NCBI GenBank assembly: GCA_015233565.1
Contig: JADFXM010000022.1
Coordinates: 50,340-114,339, forward strand
DNA length: 64,000 bases
From: Candidatus Rifleibacteriota bacterium
GTDB taxonomy: Bacteria; Muiribacteriota; Ozemobacteria; Ozemobacterales; Ozemobacteraceae
Reading direction: 5' to 3'
The notes below the pieces were generated by a model, which had not been told where the DNA came from, did not search any database, and worked only from the letters and a program-made list of their open reading frames with translations. A program made the position numbers and the translations under genes. This document shows, piece after piece, positions 15,898-23,964 of the stretch; within the stretch, counting starts at the first letter, position 1; each line of letters opens with the position of its first letter.

Positions 15898-17964
15898 ATG
15901 AACAAATTTTCCAGGTTCCAAAGCTTTCATTATTCAACCAGAGCAGGCGGGATGATGCTAGTTTTAGTTCTGGCAGTAATACTAATACTTGGAATTTTTG
16001 GGATGTCTCTGAATTCAAGCGTAAGTGAACTGGCAAACTGGGCTTCGTCCTATTCGACAAGTATTTTAATGGATCACGTAGCTTTTGAGATTGCAGGAAC
16101 GGCATTTTATTCTTTGGGAAAATCACTCAGCGATCCCACCAATTCGAACTTTCAGGCCATATTAAAAGGATCGGAAAAAGGAAAGTTAACAGTTTCTCGC
16201 CCCAGTTCTTCAGCGTTTTCTGAACTGAAAAACTTCACTATTTCAGTCAACTTTCTTGAAGTTGAATATGAAAAAACCTCTTCGTTGGCCCCGAGCAGCA
16301 CTTGGAAAGACCCCCGTGAGAAACTTTTTAAATTGACTTTAACGCTGGAAATTGCAGGTGGTCGGTCAAAGTATCGTATGCTTCGCCGCCTCTACCGATT
16401 CGTTCAGCTTGGAAAGGTGCAAAGATTAGGGCTTCCGTTGATTTCCAAGTTTACTTTTTTTCTAAAAAACCCAGAAGAAACCAATGAAACTAATGTAGGG
16501 TACAATTGTTATGAAAATTTCATCGACGGAGAAAGAGGCCAAACCTCAAAAATTCTTCCATTGACCCTCGTGAATACATCCTTGAACCTTCCGAAAACCG
16601 ACATCCAAACCCCAGGATGGGTTTACCTTGGAAGCGACAAGGAAATACAACTTCACCTTACTTCCGGAAATGATCCAGCTTACGGCGAGTTGTTCCAGCT
16701 TGCTAGTCTTGAAAAGCCTGAACGGGGGGCTCCAATGTTTGTTTTTAACGATTTGCCCAAGACTTCTGCGTTTTCCAAAGGGGTGAAATTCACTGGAACA
16801 AACATTACTGCGAAGGTAGGTATTCGGGGAAGTTATTTCGGTTTCTACAAATGGGACAAAAAAAATGGCTCAGATATGAACTTTCAGGGAGTGCTACAGA
16901 AGTATTTCGCATCAGAAAAAAGCCGCACAATGGGCTCATCATTTCTTCACCTTTACGGAAATTTTACATGCCCCTCCCCTACCCTGGTCTTAGGCAAGGT
17001 TTCTCGTATTTTTGCATATTATTCGGGCCTGATTTACGATGCTTCAGGAGACGGAAAAGCAGAAAAATTCCTGGATTTCCTGGAATCCCCTCCTACTTTG
17101 GTTTCTCAAAAGGGAGAAGAAAATTTCTGGAATACTGTTCCGATCCAGGTCTCATTTCCTTCTAAAAATTTTAATCAGGAGTACCTGGATTTGCCCCCTG
17201 ATGAAGTGGCTGCGGAAACACTTTTTACATCCAAAGAAGAATATTTGAAATATGCCTCAAAAATCGTAATGGAGCCTTTCAATAAAGGGTATGACTATAT
17301 GTTGAATCAGGCTGGAACTTTGCCTCCCCCTGAAAAGTTCCCCCAAATTTTTGGAAAAACATACGAGCAGTCAGGTGAATCAGTGCAAATACTTGACAAG
17401 CAAGAGAACATCACTCTTTTTGACGGCAACATCACTACATTTTCCACCAAAGACCTTTTAATAGATAGAGTTTCACAAGTTATCAGCACTCCTGAAATTT
17501 TTGCATCAAAATTTTTAACTGGAAATTCTCTCGATCTTCACGGCAAAGTCATCCTGGTGGACGGGCCGCTTGAACTTCCTGCTGCAATGGAAGTGGTAAA
17601 ACCAGGCATCCTATGCGCAAAAGGAAAGATAACATTGAGGGGCGGAATAAAAAAATGCCCCATCGGACCTTTAACATTGGTCTCCCTGGGAGACGACATC
17701 GAGCTCCAGGCGGTGAATGAGGAAATTTGGGCACACTTGGTTGCACTGGATGGAACGATATTTTCAGGCAATAATTCACCAGTAAAAATTTGTGGCGCTC
17801 TGGCTGCCAAAACTCTGAATCCGTTGGAGAGCAAAGGCTGGCCCGGAGGAGGAACCATTACTTATGATGATCGCCTCTCGCCATTTCGATCTGATCGAGA
17901 CCAAGGATATGTCATAAATCTTGCAGACTATTTTGACAAATTCCAGGTTGAAAAGGTTGAATAA
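15898..17964 (+). CDS. Large PilX/GspK-like minor pseudopilin, cassette II
   Basis: A 688-residue paralogue of the protein at 6528-8588, with conserved blocks from end to end. The N-terminus RAGGMMLVLVLAVILILGIFG is PilX/GspK-like, with a likely cleavage after Gly and no Glu at +5. Conserved internal segments include GYNCYENFIDG, LHLTSGNDPAYGELFQL and, near the C-terminus, GILCAKGKITLRGGI, LVSLGDDIELQAV and AHLVALDGT, which suggest a beta-solenoid end. The stop is followed two bases later by a candidate ATG of the GspI-like gene, and this is the first gene of a tight K-I-J-sigma-FecR operon. That gene set is direct evidence that the sigma factor and pseudopilins form one functional unit. Confidence 0.78.
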   Translation: MNKFSRFQSFHYSTRAGGMMLVLVLAVILILGIFGMSLNSSVSELANWASSYSTSILMDHVAFEIAGTAFYSLGKSLSDPTNSNFQAILKGSEKGKLTVSRPSSSAFSELKNFTISVNFLEVEYEKTSSLAPSSTWKDPREKLFKLTLTLEIAGGRSKYRMLRRLYRFVQLGKVQRLGLPLISKFTFFLKNPEETNETNVGYNCYENFIDGERGQTSKILPLTLVNTSLNLPKTDIQTPGWVYLGSDKEIQLHLTSGNDPAYGELFQLASLEKPERGAPMFVFNDLPKTSAFSKGVKFTGTNITAKVGIRGSYFGFYKWDKKNGSDMNFQGVLQKYFASEKSRTMGSSFLHLYGNFTCPSPTLVLGKVSRIFAYYSGLIYDASGDGKAEKFLDFLESPPTLVSQKGEENFWNTVPIQVSFPSKNFNQEYLDLPPDEVAAETLFTSKEEYLKYASKIVMEPFNKGYDYMLNQAGTLPPPEKFPQIFGKTYEQSGESVQILDKQENITLFDGNITTFSTKDLLIDRVSQVISTPEIFASKFLTGNSLDLHGKVILVDGPLELPAAMEVVKPGILCAKGKITLRGGIKKCPIGPLTLVSLGDDIELQAVNEEIWAHLVALDGTIFSGNNSPVKICGALAAKTLNPLESKGWPGGGTITYDDRLSPFRSDRDQGYVINLADYFDKFQVEKVE

Positions 17965-17965
17965 A

Positions 17966-18661
17966 ATGTTAAAAAGCGTCTTCACGAAAGAACCAATCCG
18001 ACGGAACAATTTCTCATGTACAGAAAAAGCGGAATTATTACAGCAGACAAAGTCCCTCGATGGCACTTCCCAACAAATTTCGATAATTAGTTCTGAACCA
18101 GTTGGTCTCCTATGGCAGCTCAAATTCACAAACTCGAGACATAGTCACCCAATGGCAGTTCAAAGGGCTGTTTGGACTCGCTTCACAAAACCTGCTGCTG
18201 GAATGGGCAAACTCAAGGTTAGATTTTTGTCGAACTATTCAGGCTTTGGATTAATCGAACTTCTGATTGCAATTGTTTGTTTTACCATGGCTCTAATTCC
18301 TATTTTGAATCTTTTTTCCCTTTCTATTGAGAATTCCAAAATCATTCATTTCCGTTCATTGGCCTATACTGCTGCTCAACAACTGGAAAACCAGGGTGCA
18401 TCAGTTCCTCCTAAAGATCTCCCTGAAGGCGGTTATGATTTTTCCGATCCAACCACCTTCAAAGGGAACAATTCTAAGTTTGCAAAGGATTGGGTTCTCA
18501 CTCCTTTACCTCAGGGATTCTTAAGAACATTGACCGTGGTCCAACCCGATCCACAAAATCCGCAGCTCAAAGAACTTCACATATCAGTGTACAATCCTGA
18601 ACTTCCTCAGGCTGATATAGTTCTGAAAAGAACTTTAACAACTTGCCTGGGAGGAAGGTAA
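17966..18661 (+). CDS. GspI/PilV-like minor pseudopilin, cassette II
   Basis: Two starts are possible. The ATG at 17966 (AGGTTGA upstream, directly after the previous stop) gives 231 residues with a 93-residue segment before the prepilin site. The ATG at 18203 gives a normal 14-residue leader but has no good ribosome site. The mature N-terminus is FGLIELLIAIVCFTMAL with Glu+5, followed by IENSKIIHFRSLAYTAAQQL, homologous to the cassette I protein at 5572-6060. The pre-cleavage segment is polar with no second hydrophobic helix. Its stop overlaps the next start (TAATG). The role is the same as inferred for its paralogue: a subunit of a pseudopilus tip trio. Confidence 0.72.
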   Translation: MLKSVFTKEPIRRNNFSCTEKAELLQQTKSLDGTSQQISIISSEPVGLLWQLKFTNSRHSHPMAVQRAVWTRFTKPAAGMGKLKVRFLSNYSGFGLIELLIAIVCFTMALIPILNLFSLSIENSKIIHFRSLAYTAAQQLENQGASVPPKDLPEGGYDFSDPTTFKGNNSKFAKDWVLTPLPQGFLRTLTVVQPDPQNPQLKELHISVYNPELPQADIVLKRTLTTCLGGR

Positions 18662-19479
18662 TGAAAAAACACTTCCAAAAGGGCGGTAATCAGGGCAAAT
18701 GCCTATCTGATTTCATGGCCGTTTCGACTCCACTCCCAAGCTGTGAACAATTGGATTTCTCCAAAAATAAGTTCGCTGTTGATGCGTCTTTCAAAAACCA
18801 AATTTTGCCATATCAGATTATTTTTTCACACCTTCTCAATAACAGAGTTTGGTCGAAGGAAATTGTTTTAAGATCTGAGAAAGGCATTAAATCCTCAGGC
18901 GGTCAGAAGGGTTTTACTTTGGTGGAACTGCTTGTGGCAATCACTATTTTTTTACTTTGTACATTCGCAATCTATAGTGTTTTTTCCCATTATTCCAGGT
19001 CATTCATGAAAATTGATGACCATCTGGAAAACATTGCAGAAGGCTGGCTGGCGTTAAGAATACTTGGCGACGATATCCTGTCCATGGATGTCCCGGATGG
19101 TAATACAAAAAAATGGCAGGAAGCCATCACTGAATCTGGCAATGGTTGTACAATTTCCGGTCACGAAGGAGGAACCATGACCAAGGTTTCTTATGATTTC
19201 GACCAGACAAATCATTCACTGAAGAGGATAATTAATGGAAAAGTCGCAACATTAATAAGGAATCGTTGCCGAAACTTTCTGTGCAAACCAATGTTCACAA
19301 TATCCACAAATAGTACAATTCCGGTAGCCATCCGCGTTCAAGTCAATATCGAGCTGTTAAGTGAGAACAAACAGATGGAGAAAAGAGACAAATCACTGAT
19401 AATCGAGAATTGTTTTTTCCCTGAACTCATTAACATGCGCTTGCGAAGCGAATATTTTCACCAGGGATTCCCGGAATGA
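18661..19479 (+). CDS. GspJ/PilW-like minor pseudopilin with 84-residue leader, cassette II
   Basis: The protein has 272 residues from the ATG at 18661, which has a strong GGAGG upstream and overlaps the previous stop by one base. The prepilin site QKG|FTLVELLVAITIFLL comes only after 84 residues. No ATG, GTG or TTG in frame lies close to the site, so the long leader is probably real. Typical leaders are 6-30 residues. The mature part has HYSRSFMKIDDHLENIAEGW and matches the cassette I GspJ-like protein at 5000-5575. One base separates its stop from the sigma-factor ATG. Whether the leader is cleaved off whole, or holds a regulatory or targeting part, cannot be told from sequence. Confidence 0.75.
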   Translation: MKKHFQKGGNQGKCLSDFMAVSTPLPSCEQLDFSKNKFAVDASFKNQILPYQIIFSHLLNNRVWSKEIVLRSEKGIKSSGGQKGFTLVELLVAITIFLLCTFAIYSVFSHYSRSFMKIDDHLENIAEGWLALRILGDDILSMDVPDGNTKKWQEAITESGNGCTISGHEGGTMTKVSYDFDQTNHSLKRIINGKVATLIRNRCRNFLCKPMFTISTNSTIPVAIRVQVNIELLSENKQMEKRDKSLIIENCFFPELINMRLRSEYFHQGFPE

Positions 19480-19480
19480 T

Positions 19481-20026
19481 ATGACACAATCTACTGAAAT
19501 TGCACAAAATAATGATTCACAACTTATAGATGAAATTCTGCATGGACAACCTCAACGCTTTGAAGTATTGATCAAACGTTATCAATCTCGGATTGAAGGA
19601 TATATTTTTCATTTTACGAAAGCTGAACATTCAGTACAGGATTTAACTCAGGAAACATTTACCACGGCTTTCGTAGACCTAAGTCATTTGAAAAATCGGG
19701 AAAAATTCAAGTCCTGGTTGTTTGGAATAGCACATATTAAGTGTCTTCAATGGTTTAAGAATGAAAAAGGAATCAAGGAATTAAATAAGAGCATGGAAAA
19801 ATCCACGCCTATGGTTACTTATGAAGAATTTGAACCGGTACCCGAAAAAGAGATTGGATTGGACATTCTGAATCGTTTATCTCAGCTCGATAGCCTGCTG
19901 GTTTGGCTAAAGTTCATTGAAGAGTTACCTTACTCTGAAATAGCAGAACTGATCCAAATGTCAGAGGCAAACATCAGACAACGCTGTTGCAGGGCCCTAG
20001 CAGGGTTACGAAAGGTAATATTATGA
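19481..20026 (+). CDS. ECF RNA polymerase sigma factor, cassette II
   Basis: A 181-residue ECF sigma factor. Region 2 is at about residues 20-90 (VQDLTQETFTTAFVDLSHL...REKFKSWLFGIA), and region 4 is at about 125-180 with the HTH YSEIAELIQMSEANIRQRCCRAL. It is homologous to the cassette I sigma factor at 12688-13287 but clearly diverged, particularly in the recognition helix (SEANIRQRC against SEPTIRQKA), so promoter specificity may differ. It overlaps the anti-sigma gene by four bases (ATGA), the usual arrangement for a sigma/anti-sigma pair. Being encoded within the pseudopilin operon, it may autoregulate the whole operon. Confidence 0.9.
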   Translation: MTQSTEIAQNNDSQLIDEILHGQPQRFEVLIKRYQSRIEGYIFHFTKAEHSVQDLTQETFTTAFVDLSHLKNREKFKSWLFGIAHIKCLQWFKNEKGIKELNKSMEKSTPMVTYEEFEPVPEKEIGLDILNRLSQLDSLLVWLKFIEELPYSEIAELIQMSEANIRQRCCRALAGLRKVIL

Positions 20027-21399
20027 ATCCAAATTGCACTCCGATTCTGGAAAAATTAGCCGATTTCGATACCCCCGACCTTTCCCCCCAGGAAAAGTCG
20101 GTGTTGGAGAAACATGTTTCTCAATGCCCTTCCTGTAAAATGGAGTTGATTAAGCAAAGACGCTTGCTTGAAATCCTCAGGAAAAAAGCACATGACAGAC
20201 AATTTAACTCTGTTCCTGTAAAAATACCTTTGAAGATGGATTCGACTCAAGAAAACTCTCAAAAGAACCATTTCACGGACTTCTTGCAGTCTTTATCGCT
20301 TGCCCGATTACTGGCTCCTTTTTGGCGTAAACAAGCACTGGTTGCTTTTTGTCTGTTATTCCTGATCCTAAGTTTACAACATTTTCTCCAACTTAACTCT
20401 CATTCTGAAAAGGTCTTCAGCTACATTTCCGGCAAAGTCAGGAGCTTTAAATCTCATTTGGAATTCAATAAAGGAGACGTCCTTCCCACTGAACAGTTGC
20501 TGGAAACTGTTACTGAAACATTGTTTACATTTCCGACTATTCGCTTTAATTTAAAAGCTCAATCGCAATTTTCCATGAGTCAAAACATCATGATTCTCAA
20601 CAAGGGAAAAGGAAGTTTTTCTTTTGAACCAAGATCCACCGCGTTTTCCATTAAAACTCCATCCTGCGAAATAATGGTTGTTGGAACGGCTTTCGATGTC
20701 AATGTTTTGGAAAATTCAACAGCGGTTTTTCTTAATCAAGGACATTTGATAATCATAGGAAAAAAAGAGAGAAAAGAAATATCTGCAGGAGAGTACATCC
20801 AGTTTTTAAAAGATGGCCCATGCAGCCAAGGATTCATTTCCTCTGAAACTTCAAAAATGTTTTTGGGAAATTTTCCAGTAACATATTCGAATTTACCAAA
20901 GAATGCAGATAATTCTCTCGTTCCGGCTATTAATACACGCGTGTTGTACAGCCCACTCAGCATCCCGGGAACCTACACCGTCAGCGTGTGTACCGGCCCA
21001 ACTCTCTCACTGGTAACCCACCCTTTCACCTGTTCAAACACCTCCATTAATACTCTTCCAGACACCAGTTCGAATGCCAGTCAGGAAAACACTCCAGGAA
21101 CTAACTCAAAAAGCGATTTGTCCACCCGTTCGATCTCTCAACCGATTTCCAACACTTCTATGACAAACAAATATGGATCCGCTTCAATACCAAACAATAA
21201 AGCACTCCCTCTTCAAGAAAAGATTGGGCTGGGTGAATCCACCACTTCATCGACACTCGAAGTGGCTAGCCAAAATTCTTCAGTCTCTTCCGATTCCGAA
21301 AAACCTAACACGTGTTCCACTGCATCAGGTGCAACCAACCAGGCATCTTCTACAGATAATCATCTTTCTCCAGCAGAAACACTGCTCAAGGATGATTAA
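20023..21399 (+). CDS. Anti-sigma factor with zinc-finger N-terminus and FecR domain, cassette II
   Basis: The protein has 458 residues from the ATG at 20023, inside the ATGA overlap with the sigma gene. An upstream in-frame start would overlap more and is less likely. The zinc motif HVSQCPSC spans residues 31-38. A transmembrane helix lies around residues 105-122 (ALVAFCLLFLILSLQHFL). The external FecR domain is at about 130-265 (IMVVGTAFDVNVLENSTAVFL). A Ser/Thr/Asn-rich tail of about 190 residues follows, longer than in the cassette I protein. Such a tail may cross the periplasm or be a cleavage substrate for signal relay. The cognate sigma factor is the adjacent gene. Confidence 0.87.
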   Translation: MNPNCTPILEKLADFDTPDLSPQEKSVLEKHVSQCPSCKMELIKQRRLLEILRKKAHDRQFNSVPVKIPLKMDSTQENSQKNHFTDFLQSLSLARLLAPFWRKQALVAFCLLFLILSLQHFLQLNSHSEKVFSYISGKVRSFKSHLEFNKGDVLPTEQLLETVTETLFTFPTIRFNLKAQSQFSMSQNIMILNKGKGSFSFEPRSTAFSIKTPSCEIMVVGTAFDVNVLENSTAVFLNQGHLIIIGKKERKEISAGEYIQFLKDGPCSQGFISSETSKMFLGNFPVTYSNLPKNADNSLVPAINTRVLYSPLSIPGTYTVSVCTGPTLSLVTHPFTCSNTSINTLPDTSSNASQENTPGTNSKSDLSTRSISQPISNTSMTNKYGSASIPNNKALPLQEKIGLGESTTSSTLEVASQNSSVSSDSEKPNTCSTASGATNQASSTDNHLSPAETLLKDD

Positions 21400-21414
21400 A
21401 CCCTCAAACTATTA

Positions 21415-21450
21415 TTTTCCAAAACCTAACTTTTAAGTATCTTCAAAATG
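21415..21450 (+). repeat. 36-bp tag shared with 13293-13328
   Basis: Same sequence as 13293-13328 with one mismatch, starting 16 bp past the anti-sigma stop codon. Together with the gene fragment at 13665-13757 it shows that the DNA after each cassette shares a recent common origin. Confidence 0.8.
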
Positions 21451-21506
21451 ATAATAAAGTAAATTTCGGCAGTGCCTTTTCAATCGGCCAGCAATAAAGT
21501 GCCAAA

Positions 21507-21726
21507 TAATACCAATCCCAAAAAATACGTGCACTTCCCCAAGGACTTTGATTTGACCAAAATGAAAAGGGACCGCTTTATTCTCCAAGAAAAAACGAAA
21601 TTTTCGGGAAATTAAGGACCCCTTACTGGATGGTTTAAACATTCATTTCTGTCAGATAAAATTAAATTTTACGCAGATCTGAAGCTAGAAACAAGGCGTA
21701 TAAACGAACTAATTGAAATTGGTATA
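21507..21726 (-). mobile_element. MITE-E, copy 1 (about 220 bp)
   Basis: The reverse complement of 30014-30232 over nearly its whole length. Ends read AATACCAATCCC and AAATTGGTAT, so the terminal inverted repeat is about ATACCAAT. It abuts the stop codon of the minus-strand gene at 21730. No coding capacity. Confidence 0.65.
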
Positions 21727-21729
21727 AGA

Positions 21730-23049
21730 TCAATGTTTAATCTGTTTTTCGAGAGGAAGAAAAATAATATCGTCTTTGGTATCAGGTTTTCCATCAACGC
21801 CAACACTGGAAAGAGCCGATTTATCGGGAATATAGGTGAGTGATTTTTCAGCAAAAAAATCTCTGCCAATCGGGCTTTTCCACCAATCAGCAAGTTCTTC
21901 AATGGAAGCAGCGGCACGGCCTTTTTCATTTTGGAATGCTTCAAGAGCAAGAACCGTAATTGCTCCTTCGATTCGCTGATTAGACTCCCAAACTGCTCTG
22001 AAACCACCTGCAGAATTAGGAACCATAATCGAAAGCATTATTCCGGCAACAGCTTCGTAAGGATCAATAAGTCGCTTGAGGTAGCTCATCGGACCGCTAA
22101 GCTCAAGGTTTTCCTGCATGTACCGATCATTTTCCTGTGCAGATTGGGATAAATGCGCCCAGCCTTCTTTCCAGGGGAGATCCAAAAAAGGGAACCATTT
22201 GTCAAAAAGCTCCTTCAAATGTGGTTCAGCCTTTTCGGCAATTGTAGCAAACTCTTCACTGTAAATTTTTCCTCCGGCGGCCTTAATTCCCTCAGCTTGC
22301 TTCTTATAAGCTTCTGCAAATCCAGAAATTACTTTGCGCTCCATTCGATAAGACAAAGATAGAGGCGGAAGAAGAGTTCTCGCACGATTCAAATGCTCAG
22401 AAATCATTTTGACCATTTCACGGTCAGGATGCAAATCTTTGGCTGAGGAAATAAAACCATTAGCTGCGATATTAAAAATAGCCCTGGCAACCATTTGGAG
22501 AATTAACGAAACCCTTTCAGGATGCTCCAAACAAAGGTTGCTTCCAAGGTATGCCACACCCAGGAGGAGTGGAACTCCTTCACTTGCATTCCCTTTGGCA
22601 ATCAAATATTGTCCGATTAATGCTTCAACTCTGGCGAATTCACGGGCCCTTTTAAAGTCCGCAGGCCCACGGCACACATCGATTTGATCAGGAATTGCCC
22701 AAACCTTCAAAGGCTTTTTTGCCATTGTTTCCTTAATGGAAATTCCACAATCACAGGCTTCTTTTTGTTCAGAGTATTTTAGTGCTTCATATTTTTGGAT
22801 CAGGTTCAGGCCTGACAAAACTTCTCTATCAGAATTCTGGGAAAGTAATACGAGATTTTGGGGAAATGATATTTTTTTAATAGCCTCGGGAGTGTATTTA
22901 GGAGCAAATTGCAAATCCGATACCTCATCGGAACTTCCGGCCATTATCTTCGAAAGAAATAAAAACCGCACCACCGCACATCCGGCAACTCCACAAGCAA
23001 GAAGAAATAGAATAAAAGCAACTAAAAAAATACGTTTCAGGGGCGACAA
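21730..23049 (-). CDS. Unknown membrane-anchored helical protein with DG-x-PDTKDD C-terminal motif
   Basis: A 439-residue protein starting with TTG at 23049 behind a clear AGGAG. Residues 5-30 are a hydrophobic anchor with Cys residues (LLACGVAGCAVV), possibly a lipoprotein-like or uncleaved signal. The body is mostly alpha-helical by eye. The last 35 residues carry SSVGVDGKPDTKDDIIF, similar to the Ca-binding C-terminal motif of type II secretion major pseudopilins (DG-x-PGTEDDI). The N-terminus is not a pilin, however. It is convergent with the cassette II anti-sigma gene, and a recent fragment of the same gene lies at 13665-13757 beside cassette I, so it may belong to the cassette system. 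Function unknown. Confidence 0.6.
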   Translation of the reverse strand: MSPLKRIFLVAFILFLLACGVAGCAVVRFLFLSKIMAGSSDEVSDLQFAPKYTPEAIKKISFPQNLVLLSQNSDREVLSGLNLIQKYEALKYSEQKEACDCGISIKETMAKKPLKVWAIPDQIDVCRGPADFKRAREFARVEALIGQYLIAKGNASEGVPLLLGVAYLGSNLCLEHPERVSLILQMVARAIFNIAANGFISSAKDLHPDREMVKMISEHLNRARTLLPPLSLSYRMERKVISGFAEAYKKQAEGIKAAGGKIYSEEFATIAEKAEPHLKELFDKWFPFLDLPWKEGWAHLSQSAQENDRYMQENLELSGPMSYLKRLIDPYEAVAGIMLSIMVPNSAGGFRAVWESNQRIEGAITVLALEAFQNEKGRAAASIEELADWWKSPIGRDFFAEKSLTYIPDKSALSSVGVDGKPDTKDDIIFLPLEKQIKH

Positions 23050-23131
23050 ATTAAACTCCTTTGAAAATGTAGATCAAGAAAAGCAATTATAACCCAAAAG
23101 AGGAGACCAAAGAAAGCCACGATCGCCGTTG

Positions 23132-23450
23132 TAACACCAATTCCAATTTCAGAATTCCAATTCCCGAGGATATAGTCTTGAGACCATTTTCCCAAAACCT
23201 GAAAACGTGAACTCGTATGGATGAGATTTCTGCCTTAACTTTTGGATTATTTGGTCTCAAAACAAAATTCGGGTTGAAAACTTTTTAATCTCTACGGAAT
23301 CGGCTTTTGAAGCTGAGCAATCGAAGAAAATGAAGTTTACGACAACAGGAATTCTGAATTTACTCGTTCGTTAGTGCTATTTCTTGCTTCAGATCTGCTT
23401 TAACCGGGAATAACTTTTGGAGAGGGGAACGCTTAAATCATCCAGAAATG
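23132..23450 (+). mobile_element. MITE-E, copy 3, diverged and split by MITE-A
   Basis: TAACACCAATTCC at the left and ACTCGTTCGTTAG with CTTGCTTCAGATCTG at the right match the beginning of the element at 30014. MITE-A copy 4 sits between them. Similarity fades after about 23450. The rest of the gap up to 23964 shows only a truncated MITE-C-like end (GACACTGTAG near 23470) and simple sequence. Confidence 0.5.
23150..23356 (-). mobile_element. MITE-A, long type, copy 4 (207 bp), nested
   Basis: An inverted copy of 13364-13570, the same length, with ends CAGAATTCC and GGAATTCTG. It is flanked by AATTT at 23145-23149 and 23357-23361. It interrupts a MITE-E copy. Confidence 0.9.
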
Positions 23451-23964
23451 AATTCCGAAATTTTCGACACTGTAGAATCTCGACTGGCAAGTTTTTTCCA
23501 GGAATTTGCTACAATTGAGTTTATTTATTCCTTCCTTCCAAATGGACTCACCTAAATAATTTATTTTATTACTCTGGTCGTTTCGACTCCGCTCAACGAC
23601 CGGCTCGTGAAGTTTTTCTTTCAGTAAATTTGCAGTTCCAAATTTTCTGAAATTTCATTTTTCTCCCTATGTATCAACTGACTCCTCTTATTTCCGGTTA
23701 AATTCAAATTTTTTGTGATGCGAACGGATTAGTTGGGATTGATATAATAAGATATTCGGTGTATTTGTCATGTTCAAGGACACATTTGAGTGGCAAGCGC
23801 GAAAAAAAAAGTGTATCATCTGTAATAGAATTAAAAGTGCAGCTTTGCTTTTGCCAGGAACAATGGGCTAAATAATTGATCCTTCGGACGATTCATGGAG
23901 CGTTTACCACAGTTTCTATCGACGAAATCCGATCTTGTATAATCAGGGTATAGTTTTGCAATAG
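23451..23964. other. Intergenic, promoter region of the parA-like gene
   Basis: No coding frame. The segment 23577-23607 is a short GC-richer stretch (CGACTCCGCTCAACGACCG). Nothing else is recognised. Confidence 0.4.
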
